Under the pieces are notes generated by a model. The model saw nothing but the letters and a program-made list of their open reading frames with translations. It was not told the origin of the DNA and ran no database searches. Of a stretch of DNA of 64,000 nucleotides, positions 54,850 through 64,000 are shown piece after piece. Origin of the DNA: Ophioderma brevispina (taxonomy: Eukaryota > Echinodermata > Ophiuroidea > Amphilepidida > Ophiodermatidae); assembly GCA_023653785.1 (NCBI GenBank), contig JAMKCH010011910.1, positions 1 through 64,000 on the forward strand, given 5' to 3'. Position 1 is the stretch's first letter, and each line of letters starts with the position of its first letter. The position numbers and the translations under genes are program-made.

Positions 54850-55582
54850 AAGAACGATCCAGCAAAAAGTGGGCGCTTAGATCTTTGTTCCTGACTCTGA
54901 ATGTCCCGTAAAGGGATGAGGAAAGAATCGTCAACGTTCTGCCAAGAAACAAAATGGCCGAACGATTTCCAAAGAGAAACACCCACCCATGCGAAAGATG
55001 TTTGTTACAAGCTGCAAGCTCAATTCTTCCCTTCCCAACTTCTCCCCCACCTCGACCGTGCAGAATGAGCATCACAAGACTGCCCGCTGCAACGGCGGTC
55101 GCATGTCAATCACAGAGACAATTCCATCGTGTCAGAGTGGTCTTCGCGGCGGTAGGCGGCGCGGAAAGACAGAAAAACGCTGAGCAGGCCCATTGGCTCC
55201 CCCCGAATGGTTGTGTTCTTTGCAGATAGTAGGCAAACGTGCCCCGTACCGGACAAAGACACGAATCCTCCTGAAAGACGATCGCATGATAATCTAGGGA
55301 GAAAAATGGGGTGGTGGTACAGGATGGGCACTCGTTCTTGGCCAGAAAAACAGGCTTAAAGTACCAAGGTGGTAGGCACAGTCCACGCCAGACCATGTCA
55401 CACGCAGACAGCGCGGGAAGTTCTGAGCAGCGGCGCCCTGAGCCATGAAATAAGGAAAATAGAAATAGAAGGTCGCCATGTTTCATCGGCTCGAACGGCG
55501 GCTTTGAAATATATTCCAAACCAGATTGAGATTTCACCGTAGGGACAATTCTATGCACATCAGGAGGACGAGAATTGTACAT
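54850..55582 (-). pseudogene. DIRS tyrosine recombinase, copy 2
   Basis: SGLEYISKPPFEPMKHGDLL and GSGRRCSELPALSACDMVW carry box I with its catalytic arginine (GRRCSEL). WYFKPVFLAKNE follows. The C-terminal part reads SFAWVGVSLWKSFGHFVSW, then DDSFLIPLRDIQSQ. In DIRS enzymes the stretch before LRDIQS is normally F-Y, with Tyr the nucleophile; here it is I-P, so the nucleophile appears lost or displaced by an indel. Confidence 0.78.
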
Positions 55583-56239
55583 TCATCAGGAGTGCGTATG
55601 CGTCATTGCCTAAAAAGAAGCGTACCCCCTGGAACCTTTGTGAATCGCTCATGAATGCGGCCGGTTAATCCGGGACTGTAACAGCTAATCCAGAATCGAA
55701 CCTGTCCTTACGGAAGTCAGCAATGGTGCCTATAGGGGCCGCGAGTGGGAGAGACACCTCTCTCATGCACCACAGAAAGTAGGTTTTTTATACCCGACGC
55801 CCAGAGTAACTTTGAGTGTAGAGTTCTTCTACCACGAGCGGGCAAGTATCGCATGACCGTTGAAAATCCGCCCTTTTCAAAGGAGTCTCCTGACAGCGGC
55901 CACCGAGAAGTGGTGGAGTCTCCCCCGCCTGGCACCCGGAGTAGATCCGGTATCTGAGAAGAAACCACACATGTGTTGGCCACAGAACGGCGCGACTAGA
56001 AGGACTGTCGCACAGTTTGCGTTCGATCTTTACTATCACTTGATGGCAGGACGATATTGGCGGGGGGGAAAGCATATGATGTAATGCACTCCCAGCTTAT
56101 CGACAGGCGTCTAACACAAAAGCTCCATCGTCAGATCAGTGAGATCCGGTTGACGCTCGAGGCAAACAGGTCGATTGACGGATGAAACAAACTGTGAAAA
56201 CCGTATGAACACCGGAGGAGACAGAGACCACACTCTGCG

Positions 56240-57722
56240 GTTCAGTCCCGCGAAAGCTCGCCCCGTGAGAGGCTGTCAGTAGGATGTTCGATTGTCCCGG
56301 CTAGGGGGATCGCTTGAGCAGAATGCTCCGGCTGCGACACCCACACAATAAGCTGGAGGGTGTGAAGACAAAGAAAAAAAAAGAGGGGGAGGCTCGTTCC
56401 GCCCTGCTTGTCTGTCATAGGCCACGAGAGCCCGGAGTTATCTGACTGGAATATGACCCTGCAGCCCATCAACTGTTGTTCGAACCTCTGAAGAGCACAG
56501 AAGATCAGAGCATGTTGATGTGATATGTCGCTTCGCTCGGAGACAACTGCTGCTGAAGACGAGGTCTCCCAAGTGAGCTCCCCAGCCCCTCCTTCGAGGC
56601 GTCCATCGTCAAGACGTACACCGAGACGAGCTGGAAACTCCATCCCAACCTCAAGGTTGGGACGGTTGTTTCACACCAAGAGAGCTTGTCCCTGATGAAC
56701 ACAGAGTGAGACAGAGGATACGACTGGCCTGGGAAAAGGCTGGAAGATGGAGTGGTATTGCTCGCATTATGGAAACAACCATACGGAACCAGGTCAATAG
56801 GCTGGCCATTAAACCCAACACCTTGAGCCATGCGCGCGCCGGCACTACTAAACACTAGCTCAGAACTGCGCGAAAATGTGGGTGCAAACACCCGCTTGGT
56901 GGGTATGGAAAAGCCAGCCCAAGGACCAGATCCAACTTCGCACCCAGGAACAGAGGGTTTGAGGAAGGAACAAGTTGGGCTTCCTTGATAACAAATGAAA
57001 CCCACTGAAGGGCTACCGTGTCTACCATCAACGCAGTATCCCGGATAGTAGAATCTCGAGTAGTCGAATGGATCAGCCAATCGTCGAGATACCTACTGAT
57101 GTTCCCCGTCACCGGAGAGATACGCCCCACAGGCTAGAACGACGCGCGTAAAAACCCGAGGACCCTGAAACAGGGCCGAAGGGCAGGAATTGAAAAATGG
57201 AATGCCGCCCTGCACCGAAAAAAGCTCTATGGAAACGTACCAGATAAAGCGTCCTTCAAGGCGAGAGAAAGTTGCCCATCGTGCCCTTGAGAAGACACTC
57301 GAGGACAGAGGATAGTGACTCCATACGAAATCTCTTCAGCCGAATGAACTGGCTCAGCGATATGAGATTCAGTATTGAGACGCCAATCTCCGGTCATCTT
57401 CGCCGGACGAGAAAGAAACTGACCAGAGAAGACCCCCCTTGAAAGGGGGAAGACCGGGATTATTGCCTCTTTCCTCAGGAGCTCCTTCACCTCGGCAAGA
57501 AGGACCTGTCTCTGAATTGGACACAAACCACGAGTTTGGTAGAAAGTGTCCTTCGGAGGGAGAGATGGGGGGGGAAGAGGAGCTGGAATTATAGTCGTGC
57601 AGTCTAAACCACGTATGACCACCATGGGCCGGGTGAAACAGGTTCAAAACCGGGCAAATTTCATCAAGCGGCCGTTCGATCCAATGACGGACAAGGTCGT
57701 GGACACACGGCCGCCGCAGCAC
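56240..57722 (-). pseudogene. DIRS reverse transcriptase-RNase H, copy 2
   Basis: The N-terminal RT part reads RQVLLAEVKELLRKEAIIPV and FLSRPAKMTGDWRLNTESH (57227-57722). The catalytic motif is intact as ISRYLDDWLIHSTTRDS near 57060-57105. RNase H follows with LTMDASKEGLGSSLGRP, FQSDNSGL and TIEHPTDSLSRGELSRD (56242-56640). The YLDD and DAS motifs are preserved, but the coding region spans at least three frames. Confidence 0.83.
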
Positions 57723-57749
57723 CCTCAGATTGACTTCTACTATTGCTGA

Positions 57750-59265
57750 GTCTTAGGGAGCTTGCCCTTCGACCCAGACTGGCCAGAAGTCACCGGCCTC
57801 TTAACACCCTTAGCCATGAGCCAAAGTTTTTTGTGAAGGAAGTGAAAGCAGGCTTGGTGGTAGAAGCCTGAGCCGAAGATCAAGTTGAGGAGGTTTAAAA
57901 GGATTAAACTTGTCCTTCTTGGTGTTGCGCTCTTCTTGCTCTTCCCCTCGAAGACATCGCTTGCGGTCTATTGGAGATGGCTAGCCACTTGCCTGAAGGT
58001 CAGAATACTTGCCGAACCACGAAGCGAAGCACCACCAAATAGCTGAGTCTGAAGCCGTGGGAGAGTCGTCACAAGAACCGCACTAAGGTCCTGTAGGCGT
58101 ATGTAAAAATGCAGAACAATTTTAACGCCGCAAAAGGCCCACAGTCTAATCGCATTTTTTGGTGACAGCGAACTACGGATTCTGACGGCGCTGGACGACC
58201 CAGCACCGCCAAAAGTTCGGTCGCACGCAGGGCTCTATCGTCCCGCGTCCCTCAAAAACCCACTCCAAATAGATGAGATGAGCAGAGGCGAAAATGCCTA
58301 GGCATGGCTTCACGAACGTGACTATCCAGTAGCCTTAGCTCATCTTCCTAGAAGGGAGAGTACGCCGATAGCGATGACTTGCAGCTGTAAAGCAAGAGGT
58401 GCGCCAGTTCAGGATCCATAGAAGGGACGCGAAGCAGACTAGTTGTAATCCACCTCAGCTACCCTCAATGATCTACCGTATGATTTCCCAGCGCGGAGGA
58501 CCCGCGGGTCCTCCGAGATCAAAGGCATCCACAATGTTCCGCAAGTACTCAGGGGCGAAAGACAAGCGGCCCCGCTGATGAAGGACTTCTGATTCAACCC
58601 TCCAATCCGCAAGGACGGAGGATTCGCGGACTCCCCCGCATCCACAGTTAGGCCTAACGATTGGCCATAGGCCGCAGGATGAACTGGGTATCCGGTGGGA
58701 AAGAATCAGAAGGACTCACTTGAGGTTGCTCCGTGAAGACGAACAGAAGCCCATGAGCTACCGGTTCTCACAGCAACAGACCTTTCGCCTGACGAATCCA
58801 ACTCTGACCCAGAGCCCGACTCCATCTGGCCAGCTTCTGCATGACAACCTAAGCGCACCACTACTAAGAGAATGATGTGCGGAGGCCCCCTGATAAGAGT
58901 GGCTCTGCAAAAAAAAAAAGGGCCAAATAAGCGACGTACATAGAGGGGACGTCACACGAAAACCAGCACCACTCGTGCAAAAACACACACGGCGCCTAAG
59001 GAGAGGGTGACTCCCAAGTATGAGGGTCTTCAAGGCTTCAGAGCAGCTCGACGCCATTTAGAACCAATCGCCACCCTCTGGGGCCCTTGACGGCCGAGAG
59101 GAGGGGCGGCATCGCCGCGTGAGCGGAGTGAGGAGGGCGGAAGAGCCCAAAACCATCGTCCCTCGACGGCCACTGTACTCTGCGAGAAAACCCGCCCCAC
59201 ACGCGTAGGACAGGAAGACATGGTCATCAACGTTACCTAACACAGCCAGCCCACCATATCCCACT
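57750..59265 (-). pseudogene. DIRS gag-like region, copy 2
   Basis: Several short minus-strand frames before RT with Ser/Arg/Pro-rich composition, including VDDHVFLSYACGAGFLAEYS and PTRVGRVFSQSTVAVEGRW. Position fits a DIRS gag ORF. Broken, and no diagnostic domain is visible. Confidence 0.5.
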
Positions 59266-59269
59266 CAAT

Positions 59270-60369
59270 TGAAGCCCCAAGGGCAAAGCGATTGCGAGGA
59301 GCGGAAAAAGGGAGAATCTTGCGAGGCCGACAAAAGCCCACTCCGATTCAACATCTCTGGATCGAAGCCTACCACGGTAGGGTAAGCTTCAGGATAGCAC
59401 AGCAACCCCAATTGTATTCAAGTACTCCACCAGAATGGAAAAAAGGCCAACCAGAAAATTGACCCCTCTCAGGGGGAACATCCAATGTCATTGCCTATTC
59501 ATCATGAAATGTAAAAAAGCTCAGAGAAAGGACTAATCGATGTCGCCCTGAGTGTGACCACATAAAACGACATGATCAGTAAACGTTGAAAGGGTGCTGA
59601 CAAAGAATCTCACGCAAAAACGAGGGAGAGAGTACCCGATCTACAGTACCAGCTCCAACATTTCCAAGGCCTACCAAACAACTGGATTGAGGCGGGCCAG
59701 GCGAGTCAAGAGAATCTCAAAAGACTTTCCGAAAAACTTTAAGGTTTAAGGAAATATCGCCGGGTAAAAGGGTAGTGCGCGGAACGCATAGCCCAACAGC
59801 ATTCCCTCTCCTACAAATGACTAAGGGGGAAGCAACCGGCGAATGGGGAAATCCAATTAGGCATGACAAGAGGAAAACCCAAGTGGAATGAAAGATCCCA
59901 GGTGGCACCTCGAGCAAAACCTATCTGAAAAGGAAAAAGGATTGTTCCACGGATAAAGAGTAATCCCATTTGGCCCATAGGCAAACAAACTCATCATATC
60001 CTAGCAGGCGGGACACACAGAATAAGATTACTGTGAATCGAAACCAGCCCATGGACAACCAAAAGATTCTCTCACTTTATAAAAGGCTGGAGGATTGTAA
60101 TAAGACCAATCTGCAGCACGATGCCAGACCACGATGTGGAATATTACATATATAAATATTGAAAGGTATAGGAAAAATAATGTCTACCCACCATGTACAG
60201 AAGAAAACATATGATCTGGCGATGAAGACTAATTATCAATCAGAACATAGAGGTGAATGAAGAATATGATATAAAAGTATAGCTAATATCACACCTCCAT
60301 GATCGGAACCAACCAATCCAGACATAGATAGATTGGAGTGATACCCCCTTTTCAACAATATATATTAAT

Positions 60370-60371
<2 letters not shown>
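59270..60371. other. 5' part of DIRS copy 2 or intervening DNA
   Basis: Composition shifts from GC-rich to AT-rich between about 59950 and 60370. No motif is visible. A weak direct repeat (GAAGACTAATTATCAATCAG near 60224, AAGACTAATCATCAATCC near 60479) brackets the G run, so a small insertion here is possible. Confidence 0.35.

Positions 60372-60432
<61 letters not shown>
60372..60432. repeat. 61-nt uninterrupted G run
   Basis: Pure G from 60372 to 60432. Such a run is strongly G-quadruplex-prone and very hard to replicate and sequence. It may be partly or wholly an assembly artefact. The proline-rich frame on the minus strand is only its translation. Confidence 0.9.
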
Positions 60433-60433
<1 letters not shown>

Positions 60434-61237
60434 AGCCAAGTGATAAAATAATAAGCCATGTCATTTGAGTATGACACACAAGACTAATCATCAATCCAAA
60501 CAATCTATCCCCATGCAGCGAGATGAGGGTTGCACCTGTCATTCAACATAAAAAGGCCAACAAAACCCGCAGTGGGTGGGCGGTGGAAGTGCCTATAAAC
60601 GAGCTGAGAATCCCTGATATAGCGTGAGAATAAAAGACCCACGCGGGGACGAATCGGGCACAAAGCCGAGCGAGCGAGAGGCTCGGCGGCGCGTGCCACA
60701 CACGCTCAGTAGAGATTAAAAGCCGACGCGACTTGAACACTCAGAAATAGAAATAGTGCAGGGTGGTTAGACTTGGTTTTTGGCTGAGTTTCCCGACACA
60801 GAATTTACGCCAAAAAGACGAAATAATCGTCTAACTTTTCATCTAGGGTATCCATTGCCAAGGATGGCGCAGCGGATACCCGAACCTCGAGCGAAAAAGC
60901 GATCAGCAGCTACCACCAGTGAAGGCGGAAGTATGCCCCCGAGCATCCCGGTGTGGTAGGAAACCCCGACGAATGGCTGTCCCGAGGGAAGCTCGGCGAG
61001 CAAGCGCCGCCCAGGCAGCAGAGGCCGGACACCAGAGGGGGGTGCACAGTCCGGCGAATGGGTCCGTTCCCCTCAACGAATCATCACACCCATAGGATTG
61101 TCCTGGTACAAAGCGACACGGCTTCTTCTCTTAACACAGGGTCATCGGGTAGATGAAACGTTGCTCCCATCGCCCGAATCCCGTAAGGGATTGAGGCGAT
61201 TAAAGGCGAAGACCTACAACACAGTGACCCGAACAAA

Positions 61238-61328
61238 AACACGCCCTTAAACCCCGGACCCGCCCCTTAAACCCCGGACCCGCCCCCAAAACACCGGGAC
61301 AAACCCCCTTTAAAACCCGGAAACCCAC
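61238..61328. repeat. short C-rich array, copy 2
   Basis: About five units of CCCTTAAACCCCGGACCCGC type, the same family as the 950-bp array at 27845-28790, immediately before the same repeat module. Confidence 0.85.
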
Positions 61329-62025
61329 CTAACCTAATCAGCGCCGGAGCAGGAAGGAGAGTAAATGAATTCCTCACCCCACTCCATCAAGTTCATCAAA
61401 ATCGGACTGATGGACTTCCAGATATTGGTTCACAAGTTTTTTGGGTGGAAATACCCAAATTTAGCCCATAATATGCAAATTAGCTATTTAATTGGCAATA
61501 TCATGCGCCCACAAACCTAATTAGCGCGGACGGAGAGGGAGAGTAACTGATTCCCCACCCCTCCACCAAGTTTCATCAAAATCGGACTTATGGATCTTAA
61601 GATAGTTTGTTCACAGCCTTTGGGCAAAAACACCCAAATTAATCACGAATTATGCCAAATTATGTACCAATTAGCATATGCCATTGCCATTTATCTAATA
61701 GATGAGGGGCATGGAAGTCCGATCCACCCACCGAGTTACATCACAATAACCCCCTTATGGTTCTCATGTTATCACGTTCACAAGGACTGATACCCCAAAT
61801 TAATCAGTAATAAGTGTTTTTTGTTTGTTTGCAAATGAGGTACCATAATTAGCAAGCCCATGCCCCATATTCTAATCAGATGAAGGGCATGGCAGTCCGG
61901 TCCCCCCCAAGTTACATCACCATAAACCCTGAGGGTCTCATGTTTGCGTTCACAAGAGATTGTGTTGGACGCAGCCGCCTGGACTGATAGCATAATCCCC
62001 CTGCTGCCTTTTCAAGCCAAGGGGA
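61329..62025. mobile_element. array-linked repeat module, copy 2
   Basis: Same layout as 28791-29470: CCTAATCAGCGCCGGAGC start, tandem ~160-bp subunits with CACCAAGTTTCATCAAAATC, then tandem ~130-bp subunits with CATATTCTAATCAGATGAAG-type sequence, ending in GGACTGATAGCATAATCCCC and TTTTCAAGCCAAGGGG. No coding capacity. Confidence 0.8.
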
Positions 62026-63320
62026 TTAAAAAAACCAATACAATAAAAGACAATGGGAAATGAATTTAATTATTTAAAAACAAGTTATTTTATGATTTGC
62101 TTATTTGTCTAACCCAGAATACAACTTATGAATTATTACAATAAAATTTCGAAGTCATGAAATTTTCACACTGCGAAAATTAGTAAAGGTAATTTTATGC
62201 GACATTAATTCAACAACATCATTAGTACACGAATGAATGAAATTATAATTGTCATTTATAATAAATTTACAGTTGACTGTCCATAAAAAATAATAAAATT
62301 GGGGGAAATATATACATATATTTTTATTTTAGTGTAGACCTACATGTAAGGTCTACACTAAAATAATTATATGCCTGCATTGACGCAGTTTTCTACTACA
62401 GAAAAATGCCTGAATTTCCCAAATGTTCAAATCGACGTATCTCAAGAACCGAAAAAGATATTGACCCCATTCAAAAAGTATTTTTTAAGTTTGAATGAGA
62501 TCTATAATATGAGATTATTTGCAAGCAATTTGGATCAATTTGCCTATATTAAAGCATGCTGAAAGTTGGTGAAATGGCAGTTTCTTCAAAATTACGAATA
62601 ATGAAATAGTTGCCTCATTAAGATTGGCAGAAAGTTATGGGTAACAAACATTGACTTTGATGGCCTTAGGCCAAAAAAAAAAAAATAGTTGATTTCCTAT
62701 CCGACCGACCCTAATTTGGAAATCGGAATTTTTTCCCTTTTACTGGGACAAAAGAATACCGACCCAATTTTGAAAATCCTAAAAAGTTTTTTTTTTTCAA
62801 TTTTAACTTTCTGAAAGTAAAAAAATGGTTAAACAGTTTCTAGCATGTTAGTTGGGTTTCATAATGACTACAAAGATGCATTCTTGAGTAAGAATCAACT
62901 TGATTTTAGTGTTGATTAAAGGGGGATGGCCCGATTAAGGATTATGAAGTTTTCATAGCGATAGAGTGGTCCTCACTCCAAAACCCCACCTGGAAAGGTT
63001 CGAGCCGGATTATTTCAACCCGTTTTGATGCAAGAGCTAAAAACGTGATTTTGTAAGCGGCCAGTGTTCGATTTAGAGGGGTTTTAATGCACAAATGATG
63101 TCACATTGACCCTGTTCCATGTAAAATTTTTTTTGTGGCATTCAGCTATTTTCAAGGAAAAAGTTCTACTGTGCATGTCAACTTTCATTTCTAAATAGGA
63201 GACACTGTGTACGCCCCATAGAGTATGTGTAAATTATATTGGCGACACATGGGTCCACATTTTATCTATAACTTTCAAACCAAAACATCCTTGGGCCTCT
63301 GAGATTCACAGGTGTAAAAT
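62026..63320. other. no gene seen
   Basis: AT-rich anonymous DNA containing a perfect 17-bp-stem hairpin at 62324-62366 and A/T homopolymers near 62673 and 62788. Confidence 0.35.
62324..62366. other. perfect inverted repeat, 17-bp stem
   Basis: Arms TTATTTTAGTGTAGACC and GGTCTACACTAAAATAA surround a 9-nt loop TACATGTAA. The stem is perfect, so it is young or maintained. It is flanked by AT-rich DNA and has no poly-T context expected of a bacterial-type terminator. Function unknown. Confidence 0.8.
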
Positions 63321-63329
63321 GAGAAAAAG

Positions 63330-64000
63330 AGTGCTTTCTTCTGATACCAAAAATGTTGACCCAACTTACGGTAAAATCTGGGGATTCTGGGGACGAGGTT
63401 ATAGCGATCGGGCCATGGACCTAGGCCTGCAGCACGACCGAGATTAATGTCTTTCAAAAATATGTCATTCACTGATCGGTATCTCAGGTCCCTGCACTGG
63501 AAGTAATCAGTTTGAAAAAATTCGATATAAGGATGACATCATTTCAGGACTCTAATCGGCTATTACAGGCTCTGTTCTGGTTAACTTTTGCTAAGAGAGT
63601 TTTCAAACATTTACATCATGCTTATATTGTCAAAGTCTTAAGGAAAAATCGTCAAGGGAATTTTTCCATCAATTTCGGGGGTATCCAAATTCTATTAGGA
63701 GCTTAAGTCAGCAACAACTCTACGGTGGTTTTTGAAACCACTGTAAAGTTGACGCTACTGTTTTGGGTCAAAACAGGGGTCACCGGGTTTCAAGGTATAC
63801 GGTATACACTTTCCGTCGTAGGGGAGCGATTTCTGCGCTGTGAGTATGCGTAATACTTGAAACTTAGGTCCATATCCCGTTTGTTTTGGGCAAGACAATC
63901 GCTCACTACGACTGGAAGTATAATCATGGGCTTGCTTTTTCGCACATCGTGTGACCCTTGAACTTAGCGGAAGTGCTAATTTCAACATCAAACAAAATCT
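63330..64000. other. repeat fragment, then no gene seen
   Basis: 63333-63422 shares GCTTTCTTCTGATACCAAAA, GGTAAAATCTGGGG and GCGATCGGGCCATGGAC with 51610-51705. The rest has only short frames without motif. Confidence 0.45.

Larger units (their letters stand above)
54840..61230 (-). mobile_element. DIRS-like retrotransposon, copy 2 (larger, degenerate)
   Basis: GC-richer block of about 6.4 kb, minus strand. In transcription order it has a 5' region (61230-59300), gag-like region (about 59260-57750), reverse transcriptase (57720-56850), RNase H (56850-56240) and tyrosine recombinase (55582-54850). It belongs to the same superfamily as 4560-8790 but differs clearly in sequence, so a separate family or an old split. 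Frames are broken at many points. A 61-nt G run interrupts the 5' region. Confidence 0.85.

Noticed and set aside
60240..60542. Proline-rich protein on the minus strand
   Set aside because: Translation of the 61-nt G run.
25..63990. Bacterial or phage-like operons, ribosome binding sites, terminators
   Set aside because: Spliced host exons, SINEs and DIRS/LINE elements show animal nuclear DNA; no run of tightly packed ORFs exists.

Overview
This is eukaryotic, animal nuclear DNA: long AT-rich non-coding stretches, spliced exons with GT..AG borders, tRNA-derived SINEs, DIRS and LINE retroelements, many MITEs, microsatellites and minisatellites. Repeat style and protein sequence point to a marine invertebrate, perhaps a deuterostome such as an echinoderm or hemichordate. 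That placement is inference.

The one host gene I can name with certainty is mitochondrial citrate synthase (CS), on the minus strand. Eight exons are recognisable: 24206-24313, 21013-21208, 16177-16365, 14181-14380, 13361-13490, 12725-12826, 11899-12108 and 2827-2991 (with stop). They cover the enzyme from the start of the mature protein to the C-terminus, including both catalytic histidines and the catalytic aspartate. The exon(s) for the targeting peptide were not found. Introns run from about 0.5 to 8.9 kb and are full of mobile DNA. Some exons carry small frame disturbances, which may be assembly indels or early decay.

Region by region: 1-2.8 kb is CS 3' flank with one MITE. 3.0-11.9 kb is the last CS intron, holding a sense-oriented DIRS-like element (about 4.6-8.8 kb) between long inverted repeats, then a minisatellite at 10-10.8 kb. 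12-24.3 kb holds the other CS exons, a LINE remnant, a 29-bp minisatellite, a SINE and several MITEs. 24.4-40 kb is repeat-rich, with a C-rich G4-forming array, a foldback element, an inverted-repeat element with tRNA-like motifs, Tc1-like MITEs and two weak candidate host exons. 40.6-42.7 kb is a three-layer nest: a LINE tail split by a long-TIR element, itself split by a palindromic minisatellite element. 43-54 kb is mostly anonymous, with SINE, MITE and satellite pieces. 54.8-61.2 kb is a second DIRS-like element containing a 61-nt G run. 61.2-62 kb is a second copy of the C-rich array module, followed by anonymous DNA.

Nothing prokaryotic (operons, CRISPR, phage) is present. The most notable structures are the nested foldback elements and the mobile module carrying a variable G-quadruplex array.
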